Positions 23,482 through 35,641 of a stretch of 64,000 nt of DNA are shown here, one piece after another. Under the pieces are notes generated by a model. That model was not told the origin of the DNA and ran no database searches. It saw nothing but the letters and a program-made list of their open reading frames with translations. The stretch lies in the NCBI GenBank assembly GCA_000310025.1, contig FN649751.1:5679938-5743937 (forward strand). Reading direction: 5' to 3'. The position numbers and the translations under genes are program-made. The number at the start of each line of letters is the position of its first letter. Positions within the stretch are counted from its first letter, which is position 1. This DNA is from Ectocarpus siliculosus. Lineage: Eukaryota; Sar; Phaeophyceae; Ectocarpales; Ectocarpaceae.

Positions 23482-26400
23482 TCAGGTGCGGCTGGCAGGC
23501 CCGAGGCCTCCTTTCCTCACGTCCTGCAGAGAAAACGACGGCCCCTGTCCTCCTTGGCCTGGCCCGGGCCCTTGCCCCTGCCCTCCCGAACGACTCGCTG
23601 GTCCGTACATACCACCGCCGCCGCCTCCGCCGCCGCCGTTCCTTGATCCACCGACGCGGGCGGCGCGGCCCCCGCCGCCAACACTGGTGCCGCCGCTGGT
23701 ACTACCGACGGCGCTGGCGGCACCTCCCGAGAGACTGAGCTGGGAGAGGTCATTGGCGAGCGCACTGGGGTCCTGCTGTAGATAGAAGGGGGGGGGGGGG
23801 TCGATGGGTGTCAAAATGCGAAAATTGCGGGCCTCCCAGGCATCGCGGAAAGAGATTTAGGGTCACAAGGTCGAGCGACAAAAGCAGCAACGACTATGCG
23901 GACAAACACAAACAGCAACAGTCAATCGTTTTCAAACGACTATATCCGGTTTGTGCCTCTCCATGACTGCTGCTATGTGATTTTTTAAATTCGCTAGACG
24001 ATGTCGCTCATCGCGAGAGGAGGAAGAGGCACAGGTGTGCTAGCAACAACAACATTCCTCTAGTCAAGACAAATGTTTTCAACAACGCAGTCTGTATGGA
24101 TAAAAAAAACAAAAAAATTCATGCGAAAAAGCAGGCACGCACCGCGTAAGCAGTGTTGTTCCCGTTGAAGCTCGTGTAAGCCGCCTGCTGCTGCGCGGGG
24201 TACTGCTGGAAGCCGAAGCCCTGGTACGGGGCGTACGACTGCTGCGAGTACGGCTGCTGGGCGTACTGCTGCTGCGCGGCCTGCTGCTGCTGCTGCTGCT
24301 GCTGCGCCGCCACCTGTTGCTGCGCTTGCTGCTGCGCCGCCTGCTGGTGTTGGTGCGGCTGCTGCGGTTGCTGCGGCTGCGGGAGCTGCTGTCCCGTCCC
24401 GGCGGCGGCCGGCGGGGGGAGCCCTGGCTGCTGCTGGCCAGGCTGCGGGTAGGCGCCGCCGTACACGGCGCCCGCGGGGAATAGATTGGCCGGGTACGCT
24501 CCGTTGAAGGACGCATACGACTGGGGGTGACCGTACAGGCCGGAGAACGGGGCCCCGCGGGCGGCGGCCGCGGCGGCGGCAGCGGCGGCGGCGGTGGGCG
24601 AGGACTGGATGCCGCCCATGCCCATGATGGGGTCGCCGCCGGCTCGCTCGCGCTCTCGGTCGCGGTCCGCACGGCCGGACTTGCCCCAAGAGAGGCGCAC
24701 GCAGCTGCCGCAGACGGTGGTGCCCTGCATGTTGTTGATGACGTGCTCGGCGCTGGCGCGGTGCGCGAAGGTCACGAAGGCGCAGCCGCGGCCGGGGGGC
24801 GTGGTGACCGTCTGGATCTCGCCGGCGGAGTTGAACGTGTCGCGGAGCACCTTCTCGGTGACCGAGTCGTTGATGCCGCCGACGAAGACGGTGGTGTTGC
24901 TGGGGTCCGTGGCGTGCGCCCCGGTTTGCCCTGCCATGTCGTCGTCGCGTTGTGCGGGCGGGGCGTGTTCCGTGGGTAACGAACGTGAGGCGACGGCAGC
25001 GCAGGGAAACGAAGGGATCCATATTCCGCTGCCGGGTTTCATGATTCATCACATGACACGACTATAGGTAGATAACCTACACGCAGCAGCCGAAGCCTAC
25101 TACTGCTGTAGAAGTACTTGATCTACACCTGAGTCGGAGAGGACTACCATACACGTCAGTGACAAGACAGCAGTGTCTGGAATAGCGATGCATCTCATGT
25201 TCGCAGGTGCGCATTGGGCTGGATCCCGCCGACTGCAGTACATTCCGACGACTAAAAGTTACTGCATCCTTTAGTCGGGATATAATGTTCTTGATTTTCT
25301 AGCAACAAGTATGTAGAACGATGGAGCCCGGCACAAAATCAAAGGGTTTGGATGCCAACCATCCGCACCTAGACTAGGATGGATGGATATGCGTACCCTA
25401 CAGGCGCATGCAAAAACAGTGTTTTGTGTTCCGACAACTCAGCTAAAAATAACTCGCTAAGTATGCAGAAAATAAACGTGTGACGACGTAGGAATGCAAT
25501 CGTCCAAGACAAACATGCGTATGCGTATGTATGCATAGATATAGATACAAAAAAATTACGGTGTGGAAAATTTGAACGAAAAGCACCAGCATCAGCACAA
25601 CCATAGTCTTGTGAACAGAGAATCTGTCCCCACTTTCATGGTAGCATACATACCTTTACCGAAAAACACACGTCCGACAAGGAACAATTTTTCATCCGGT
25701 CCTGAAGTCTAGAAGGAGAGAGATCAACATCCCTTGCGTTGGCTCGCCACATGCCTGATACGCACACACACATACCTTGAACGCTGGTGCGCTTGGTCGC
25801 GGGCGCCACGCGGATCGGGCGGCCGCAGCACTCGGCGCCGTTCATGGCCGTGAGCGCCTCATCCCGCTCCTGCTCGTCCCCGAAGCGGATGAAGCCGAAG
25901 CTCTTGGATGATCCGGTCATGGGGTTGGTTACCACCTTGGCGCCGAGGACGGACGTGTACTTGCCGAGGAAGGTGGCCTTGAGCTCGGCGTCTGTCACCT
26001 CGGGGGACAGGTCCCCGACGAACACGGAGTACTCGGGAGCCTGCTCTATGCGCTTGCCGCCCGCGCCCCAGTTCAGGCGGTAGCGCAGGGAGGTTCCCTC
26101 TGTGGACAAACACACAAAAAGACCATGAACAAATTAAAAGGCAGTCATGTGTATTACATCTGCTGTGTGTCTAGTTCTGTGTGCCTGCTTGATGTGCGTT
26201 TGTGGGTCGAAGGGAAGACGGGCAGTTTTTTGGCAAGTGCGTATGTCCACGGATAAGCCGCCTCCGCAGCAGCAGCACACTTGTCATACAAAAAGGCTTG
26301 AAATCGAATCCGCATTCGGGTTGATGCTGCATGCAGCAGCAGTGTAGGATTTATGGTCATTATGGAAATGGGCGGGTGACAGACAGGCACCCTATGTGGA

Positions 26401-27586
26401 GTTTGGAGACGAGAAAGTAATTCCTCATGAAAAAATAATGCTGGTGCTGGTTGAACAGGCCAACTACCGATGCAGGAAAGGTTCTGCCGCCTGTTCCCTG
26501 GCTCTACCAGGCTTTATTATGGCCGACTTTCACCCGACTCGTCTACCCAGGATCGTGGAGCATTCGCTGGGGTACAACACGCTACAGCGACACGGCAGCA
26601 GGCGTGCCCTTCGACGAGAACCCGATTCATTTCTCCCCCGCCCTGTCCTCTTTTTCTCCGCCAGTACCCCTTTGTCTCACCAATGGGCTTTCCGTTCAAC
26701 GAATCCAGCACAAGCTGAGCCGTCTCATGGTTTCGGAAGTCGATGAATCCGTAGCCGGCCACGATCCCTCTGTGCCTGTCGCGAATGAGCTTGACCTCCA
26801 GCTCTTGTCCTACTACAGGTCACCGGGGAGCGGGAGCGTGGCACGACGCCGAATGTGTAGCAAAGAGGGGGAAGAGAGGGGATGGCATGATGATGGAAAC
26901 GGAAACATATGAAGGGGTTTTTTTTTTGGGGGGTCTGAGACAACGGCATCTTGCTCGGGGGCGTTGGCGCCGGCGGGTAAAGCCCGCCGCGGATCCACTG
27001 CTCTGGAGTGTTCGTTCTTCCGACGCCACACCATCCCCGCACTGGCACCACACACACAAAACGAACTCACCTATACTGCTAAACAAACTCTCGACGTACT
27101 CCTCGGTCCAGTCCGGCTGCCACGCGACACGGTTTATGGTACCAAACAGGGGAGAGGACGGGGAAAGCGGCGGGGTTAAACGAAACACACAAACAGGAGG
27201 AGCGGGCACAAAAATGACGCATGTTGTGATTACACAAAACGCCGGCCATCGCTGCTGGGGACATAAACGAGGGGCTCTCTTTGCCCGCTGCCGCACCGCC
27301 GCCGACAAGCGGAGAATCGGCCCCATATCGCGTATCCTGCGCGTTTATCCGCAAAGGTTTGCTTGTAGTGAGCAACCCAACCAACAAACGGACCGCGACC
27401 CTCGCCCTCTCCGGTGTGCTGCTCTCGCTGCCTTACCAGCCACATCCCTTTGAACCACACAACACACAACAACAACGAACTGCAACAGCTTGTGTGCCTT
27501 CCCATCCGACCCACCTGGACATCGCCCAACCACAAAGTCTTGGCGGCGGAGCGATTCTCATCCTGGTACTGCTGGTCGTCAGCCAT
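23482..27586 (-). CDS. Three-RRM RNA-binding protein (RBP45/47, TIA-1-like)
   Basis: Proteins of this class bind U-rich or poly(A) RNA and act in mRNA processing, stress granules or turnover. Exons are 27586-27515, 27116-27071, 26809-26681, 26099-25776, 24930-24143 and 23775-23482, phase-consistent, 550 residues. RRM1 has TLWLGDVQ and GYGFIDF, RRM2 has YSVFVGDLS and SFGFIRF, and RRM3 has TTVFVGGIN and GCAFVTF; these are the RNP2/RNP1 pairs in order. The long fifth exon then encodes an Ala run, a Pro/Gln-rich tail with several Q tracts and Tyr-Gln motifs, which is likely disordered and prone to assembly. A Gly/Ser-rich tail closes the protein. The domain order and spacing match plant RBP45/47. 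The last acceptor is CAGCAG, so one Gln may be optional. The exon 3 acceptor could be either of two adjacent TAGs. Confidence 0.9.
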
Positions 27587-30237
27587 CGTGCGCGCACTTC
27601 CCTCCGCGCGCCGGTTCAGTGCAGTGCAGTCCAGCCCCCGTGGCCAGTGAAGGAACGGGCGTTGTTGGTTGTTGGTGGTCCACAGCAAGTACCACAAAGC
27701 GAATTCCCTGCCCCTGGCGGTTCGTGTCAGGTCGGGCACACTTCGCTTCCCCAAGGTTCGGTGGCAAGTTGGCGTGTACAGGGTGGGCGAGCGCTCTGCT
27801 CTACCTGGTGGAAGGGAAGCTGCCACGGATGTGATGCACTCGGTTGGGCTGAAATGTCGGGGACAACAAAAGTGTTGGTCGCAGCGGCGGTGTGGTTGTG
27901 CCAACTAAAATAATTGCTTCTTCCCTCCCTCTCTCTCTCCCCCGCCCCGTCTCTTTTCCCAATAACCCAACAAGTTGCTCAACACGAAGTTTAAGTCTGT
28001 ATAATCTCCTCGCAGCCAAACGGCTCTATTCTTCATCCACGGTGTTCTCAACGATACTTTTAGGAAGCCAAAGTTCATCCGCCAAGGGAGATCTTTATTT
28101 CTGAATATCTTCACGTCTGGGTATTTCTTCGGATATTTACCATGGTTTTCAGAGGGCCCGGTAGATCCGCGGCGTGCCAGGGATGGTTAGGTGGAAACAC
28201 GTGTCACATAAGCAGGCGGGCGACGTTCAGAGCACACCATGGGAGCTTGTATCCAAGGTACACACAGAGAGAGAATCTTCTAGCAGAAGCTAACGGAGAT
28301 TTTTGTAAACACACGGAGCGGCCAAAGGAGGCAGGCTATTATTGGGTATTCTCTGTGCCTACAGTACATAAAAAAAAAAACTAATGCAAGCTAATAAAAC
28401 GAACCCACGCCAGCCACGCGCGTTCTATGTTTGTTTCGAGGATCGCCAAGCAGCGGGCTATTATTGCCCTCTGTTGGTGGTTCGTGGGCTGGTGGCGGCC
28501 GTTCCGCCGCCCGCTTTTTTCCACAAGATGTGCCCGTGGCTTTGTACTTGGCTGAGACGCAAAGAAGTCTATTACAATAACCACCGAGAGAACACCTTCG
28601 ACCATCGGGGCGGTGATGTGTTGCGCCTACGTACGGGTGGTGAGGAAATTGAAATATTTCCATGATGAACGACGCAGCCAGCCAGCCATCATCACCGTCA
28701 TTCATGGTCTCCTTTGCTTGAAAGATCGTTATTGTATGCGTACAGAATCGTAGTTTGTGTTTGTTGTATTTCCAAATTAATCATCGTCAATGTCGCTCGG
28801 TTCCTTCCCGCATATATATGATACAGCCAGCCTACCGATCGATGATGCCCTTGTTCACGAAGGATAGACATGACATTTAGTATGTAGTAGTACGACATGT
28901 TGTTGTTCATGTATGATGTACGTCGTACATAAGCATAGCAAACCACCACCAAGAGGGAGCACCGGCCGGACAGAGCTTTCCCACCAGATCCATCAGTCAT
29001 CAGTCTAGACTATCGATTCACCGTCTAGATCTAATCTAACCTTGGTTGAGGAGATAGATGGACTATGTTCGTTATCTCCTTTTACTGGTGAATAAGGCGT
29101 TTGGTTGTTGCGCATATAATATATATGCAGACACACACACGTGTTTGTTGTTGTTGTTGTCTTCACATTATAAACCGTTCCGTTCTCTCTGCCCAGTACC
29201 TTCTTGTGTCCGTACCTCCGTACTACCGTACGTGTAGAAGCGAGAAAAGATCCTCCATAGACGTGTATCCAAAGTAGTAGCCGTAACCCTACCGGCGGGT
29301 GGCGAGTCGATTGACCACCTCTCTTTTTCATGTTCTTCTTGGGCGGGCAGGTACGTGATATCCGAGGGGGGCGCACCACGTCCGTCCGCCACTGCATCCC
29401 ACCGAAGTGTCACAAGTTAGAACTGTTTTTGGTGCCGCATAAATGAAGACTTGACACTGGACCGGCCTTTCCACGGCCTTTACTTAGGTGTGTACAGTCC
29501 CCGCCTTTTGATCTTTCATGCAGTACCGCTCGCAGGCAAGGTAAAAAAACAGTGGATCCAGGCGTTCTCTTCTCGCATATCATTCAATGTGTTGGGGTTT
29601 CAGAGAAACATTGTCCTCCACGAGGCTTTGGTCCCCCAGCGGACGGAATAGTAGCGTCTGTGACCATACACTCCTACAAGCTCCAAGTACTGCGTGTTAA
29701 ACGTTCTAGAAAGAGGAGTTTTAGATGTAGGTTCGCCCCGCTTGGCAAGAAAACTCACAACACAAGTATAGAAATAACACAGACAGACAGGTAGCAGTAT
29801 CAACCAAGAACACGTGCCAAATTCTAAATTCTGCATCATCTCAACCGAGACACCCGAAGTAAAACTGTGAGAAAGAGAGGACAGCCAGAACACCATAGAA
29901 TCCGCCGAAAACCACACGAACGACAACATCAACTTCGACACGATGCGCACAACATATATATGCATGTATACTCTTCATCAGCACTTTCTTAAAGACTCAC
30001 GAGCTCCTGCCGTTTCAAGCTGCGTTTTTCACAATCAGGAACAACCACAACACAAACACACGACGTCAAATTTCTACGACGAAGAACGACGAGAAATATC
30101 GTTAAACTATTAATTTACCACCTACACAGCGACTACATGTATGCATACGACCACTACAGAGCGAGGTGCGTAAAAGCCATTACAGAAACATACAACCACG
30201 ACGTTCCGCTTTCCTTTTCGGCCGATCTTGACATTTC
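27587..30237. other. Intergenic, no gene recognised
   Basis: This 2.65-kb stretch lies between the start of the RNA-binding protein gene and the stop of Kintoun, both on the minus strand. It should hold the promoter of the former and the 3' UTR of the latter. Open frames are short or low-complexity. Part of it (28700-29160) is AT-rich. Confidence 0.5.
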
Positions 30238-33200
30238 TCATTCGATTTCATACGCCAACGAATTGCGTAGGACATCGGTCTGTGCCGGCGGGCTACCCTC
30301 GTACCCTGGAGCGGGCGGGCCCTGCTCTTGTACACCCCCCCGTGCCACCGCCTCCGTCTCCCGAGGCCCCGCCGCCGCGGCTGCAGCGATGCCTAGAAGG
30401 TCGTCGATCTTTCTGGCCACCTCTGTGGCTTTCGTCGGGGTAGGGTTCGATCCCCATTCGTGCTCGGGCGCCTTGACCATCTTCAGCACCAGGTTGTCTT
30501 CGGCAGTATCGTGGGAGCACTGAGGGGAACAAACAGAGGGAAGGTGGGGGTAGCGGCTTACATGTGAATGAAAGGTAGGAACGCATGCAGTTTGGAACAC
30601 TCCCGGCACCGCGGGAAGTCGAGAGGCGTCGGGCGGATAGTGGATGATTCCTTCGCCACGTTGGGAACTTCCACCACGTAGTCTATACGGGTCTTTACTA
30701 CTGTAGTCCTGAATCCAACAATTGTAGGTAGGGGGAGCGGAAGTCTTTTCCCACCAAATCCAGACATCCCACGCGGACGCCAATGTGAATGGAGGAAATC
30801 GTCGTCAACAGGCGTTGGGGAGATGATGCCGTTTTTCGAGCTCATCTCCACATGTACATGCCGTTGTTGTGGCTTTTTTCAAGCGTTCTTCTTGTCGTTT
30901 CCTTGTGGCCAACAGAGTCGCTCCGCACATTCACCAGCCAAGTACCCAAGAGTTACATGTGTGAAGACATGACACAAGAGTCGCTGGGTGTACGTTGTAC
31001 GCTGCAGGCTGTTCGGCGGCGGTACCGATGACCGCTTCCGCACAGTAGGAAGCACGGTATGGCAGTACGTGCGAAGAGGGCATCTGTTTACGCATCCACA
31101 CGTGAGGGCGCTCTTCTTTCCACGTATCGTCTTAACGACAAACACCTAACGCGAGACTTGACCACGTGCCGTGCACGGCAAATCGAAAAGCCACCTTAAA
31201 GAAACCGCAGCGTGATTTTTCTTCCACCGGTGATTGATACAATGCCCCTGCCCCGCTGCGGACGACGGCAGGAGCACGACCCAGTGCCGCTGCTGGTTGT
31301 GGACGGATCTATACTAGATAGGGGGGAGTAATGAGCCGCAAGTGACGAGTCAATACCTTGTAGTAGTCTATCTGCGATGCTGTGCAAGGTGTGAGACACT
31401 CTGCGTGGAAGTTTGTTGAAAATATGTTACTCCAAATATATCAACAGCGGAGGAACATGCTCGCCTCGCAACACAACAGCAGTACCTCCGAGCTGGTACC
31501 TCCAACAATCGGCACCTAACAGCAGCACTGACACAGACACAAATGAACATAGGCATTGCACAGCTTACACAAATGCACTTGTAGTGCTGCTGCTTTGCTG
31601 TAATGGCAATGACTCCCATCTCTCATACTTAATTCTATTCGGCAGTGCATGCATGCGGGAAAAACGCCATGGATGGCGCTGGGCACCAACAAGGCTCTCT
31701 GCTTTTTTGCCCCTTGGACAGCAGCAGTTTTGTTTCCGGGCGACCCCCCTCCTGACACACGAAAGTAACACGGTTAACAAATGCATCCGCCACGAGCTGT
31801 GTCCATGGTCCGCTTGTGTGGAGACTAACACCGACGAGGAGGCTGTCGCACGCTCAGAAACGCGAGCGTTTGGCACAGCCTGCAAAAAAAAACGGCGAGT
31901 CTGTCTCTGCTGGGATCATCAGAGTTCGTTCGTAGCTTTTTTGACCCGGGCGCAAAGGTTTCGTTTTCCCATGATCCCTCTCCCCACACGCCAAAGCAAC
32001 AGCAGTGGCGATGATATCCCCCACGACCTGTGTGGCTTCCTTCCCTCGCCAATGCGGTCTTGCACCCCGAGCGGTGTTGCGTGTATAGCTTACTGAGTGC
32101 TTCCTCTGTGTCCCCTGGCGGGTTGGAAATCGAGCAACTAACTGCTGTGTGTGGGGGGGAGATATCCGCCTTTGTGTTCCTTTACCTCTCGTCCAACTCC
32201 CCGGGACGTTTCGATGATGTTGGTAACAAATGCGTGTCAAGCACGGCCATCTGTTGTCAAAGCGCGATGAAGCCGTTTTGACGGAGAGTGCCCTAATTAG
32301 ATTCCTCCTCACAACCCGGCACATCGTAAATCGGTGCTCTATAGACCTTGTTCTCTTCAAATAAAGGGATAATATTGTTACGTACGATTCCCCGGGGGGT
32401 TTTGCGGAAGGGTCGCTCTACAGCGCGATGGTTGAAAGATCCCGATATTTAGAGCCTTTTTTTCCCTCCTGGGGATGAAGGGAAAAAATGTCGCGCTTCG
32501 CGCTCCGCGGCTCATTACTTTTTTTTAATCCTCTGCTATCCCTAGTCGTTGGAACATGCACCTCGCATCCCTGCAATGCCGGGACGGAGCGAGATTCAGG
32601 CTTTTCGCCGGCCAAGGCAATGTTTCACAAGGATGTATCATATGCAGGAACCAAACCGAACATGCCATGTGTTGATCGGCCATCCCGGCTAACCGAGCGC
32701 TTCACGTTCGGTAGGCACGACTATTCTTCAAGTACCGCAAGGGACTTCAATCTTTGCCCACCAGCACACAACAGGCGCGCCACACACTGCGAACACGTCG
32801 CTTCGTGTGTGATACACTTGGAGCATAATCATTTTAGACTGTGTGATCCATGCACAACAATATGGTCCAGCACAGCTTACACAAATGCACTTGTAGTGCT
32901 GCTGCTTTGCTGTAATGGCAATGACTCCCATCTCTCATACTTAATTCTATTCGGCAGTGCATGCATGCGGGAAAAACGCCATGGATGGCGCTGGGCACCA
33001 ACAAGGCTCTCTGCTTTTTTGCCCCTTGGACAGCAGCAGTTTTGTTTCCGGGCGACCCCCCTCCTGACACACGAAAGTAACACGGTTAACAAATGCATCC
33101 GCCACGAGCTGTGTCCATGGTCCGCTTGTGTGGAGACTAACACCGACGAGGAGGCTGTCGTACGCTCAGAAACGCGAGCGTTTGGCACAGCCTGCAAAAA

Positions 33201-35608
33201 AAAACGCCGAGTCTGTCTCTGCTGGGATCATCAGAGTTCGTTCGTAGCTTTTTTGACCCGGGCGCAAAGGTTTCGTTTTCCCATGATCCCTCTCCCCACA
33301 CGCCAAAGCAACAGCAGTGGCGATGATATCCCCCACGAGCACCAAGGTACACTTTTCTCGGGGTAGGGGTGATTGTCCGGAAATCGAAAGGCACCGTCAA
33401 ATGCCCTGTCTCCAGGCGCAACTTTCTAAGGAAGACTTCTTGTACGGAAAATAGTTTTTACCCGAGAAAAACTGGGATATTTTTCATCGTTTCGTTGAGG
33501 CGGAGGCACTTTATCGTGCGCGAATATCTCTCAACAGATTTGGTCAGCTCTCGGAGTGTGCCCGGGGTATTGTTTTCCGAATATAACATTCGAAAAACTG
33601 AGCGAGATGCTGACCAAAACCTGGATCTGGAAGCACATTCTCCATCGGCTCGTTCGGGAAATGCAACCATAGGAATGAAAAAACAAAATGCGGCCAAAGA
33701 TTCCTCTCGCCAATCCCCCGGGGTGGTGCTTGATGAAGGGGTGATGTTTTGGCCTTTGCGAAAATGTCACCGGGTGTCGTATTCTGTAGGGGGTGTGATA
33801 TCCAGGGGTGTGATATCACTACCGCACAATTGCAGAGACCGAAGTTGTGTGGAAACTAGGGCCTGTGTTAGCACCGCCTGCAAATAACTACCTACCGTGC
33901 CAGCGGCCACACATGCAGGGGTCGAGGTATTGCGGGGGTACTGTAGCACTGCATGCAAAGAACCAACGCACATGGTGGGGGGATAAGGGGGATAAAACAA
34001 ACTTTATTAATATACTAATATTTAGAACCGTTGGCTCAGCCGTTTCGCGTGCTAGTTCCGGGCTCACCTTGTTCGCGGCTACCCCTCCCGCCAAGACCAA
34101 CTCCGTCCTGTAGCGATCCACCCGCGCGTCTCCACCGTCGGACTGCCCCGGGGTCTCTGCGTCGAACGACAGCACCATCCTGTTCTCGGCGAAACCGTAG
34201 TAGACGGAGGCGTCCACGATGTTTGGCACGTCCACGACACCGCATACTGTCTGAGGAGCGAGGGGGGGGCAGGACGAAATGGGAAGAGGGGAGAGATGCT
34301 TGCCTCATCCATTTTATCACTGGCCGTGCATCATTCGAATATTGAGAGACGGAGTTTCCCTGCGAATGGCTTGCCCAAGATAGCGATGCGCTCACCACCG
34401 GAGTTCCGCCAAAAATAACACTTGTGGCTTCTTCTCCTGCCAACCCCAACACAACGGCCATTATGCAGGTGGTGGGTTTTGACCCATCTCCACGCTTCAA
34501 CTACACCAACACATTTATCATTTCCACCTCAACGTTCTCATTCCCACGCCCTTCACTTCACGATTATCAGCATCTTTCACCCACACCGCCATATCAGGTT
34601 TTCCCATCGAGTGCTGTGCTGCGCAAACGCGCGCACCTTGATGTTCTCGTTCCACGAGATGGGGGGAACCTTCTTACGGGAATCGTCGCGGTAGTACCCG
34701 CAGCCCTGCGGTACACGGAGAGAATCCAGCCCGGTCCCAGCCCACACCGGCAGGCGGCGGACGCGGTAAATTCGGTCGTCGCAAGCAGAGGAAAACACAA
34801 ACGAGACACGGGCGCAGGTTACAAAAAGAAGGGGGGCACGCAGGCGAGTAAGGGCGGGTTGGGCGGCGGCGTGGCGGAGGTTATGGAGCAAACAACGCCG
34901 CGTGTGCATCCTTAGGTTCATCTCCCGTTGCCGCGGACTTCGATTCGAATGGGAGAGGAAGAGGGCCAGGGTGGCGTTATCGAGGGAAAGCAAGCTGATG
35001 CGCTTGTCTATCAGTTGGAGGCACGTACAGTACAGTTATCGAGGGAAAGCGAGCTGGTGAGCTTGTCGAACAGTTGAAGGTATGTACTGCAAGAAATATT
35101 CCACGTGGCCCCGTGACCGAAGGTGGCCAGCAAGGCCGTACGGTAAGTGAACACATGCACGAGATGGCACAACAAAAGATTGCATGAAAAAAACACGGGC
35201 AGCACCGACACCAAAATCTATACACAAATTCAAATACCTACAGGGGAGGTAGGACAACACCCACTACCGCAATCGCCTGTGTGTGCTCGGCAGGAAAATA
35301 CGAAAAAACCATGTCTTATCCTTCAAGCGCGGACACATACGAGACAAGCACATATCCCTTTGAGAGCGCGAAAAAAAAATGCTAAGTACGCAGGTTCGTC
35401 TGGCGGGGCAGTACCAGCACAAGGAAGTGTGCGTGTTTTCGAGTCATGCACCTCTCCAGGCGTGCAGCGCGCACCTTGGCTCCAGTCTTAAACTCGTAGC
35501 CGTCCACCTTCCTGATGAAGCGCTCGGACTGGATGAAAAGTTTGTCCTTATCCTCTGCGAGCTGTGCTTCCAGGTCTGATGGACAGGACCAAGCCAACGA
35601 CGTTTGAC

Positions 35609-35641
<33 letters not shown>

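Noticed and set aside
24060-25052. Long minus-strand open frame of 330 residues, Arg/Ala-rich
   Set aside because: It is an alternative frame of the RNA-binding protein's fifth exon; the frame with RRM3 motifs and correct splice phases is the real one.
31558-33338. Long terminal repeats of a retrotransposon
   Set aside because: The repeats lack TG...CA ends, a primer-binding site after copy 1, a target-site duplication and any pol or gag coding between them.
33369-33887. 172-residue plus-strand open frame next to the second 469-bp repeat
   Set aside because: No motif, no splice context, and it lies inside a Kintoun intron; considered a possible transposon fragment but unsupported.
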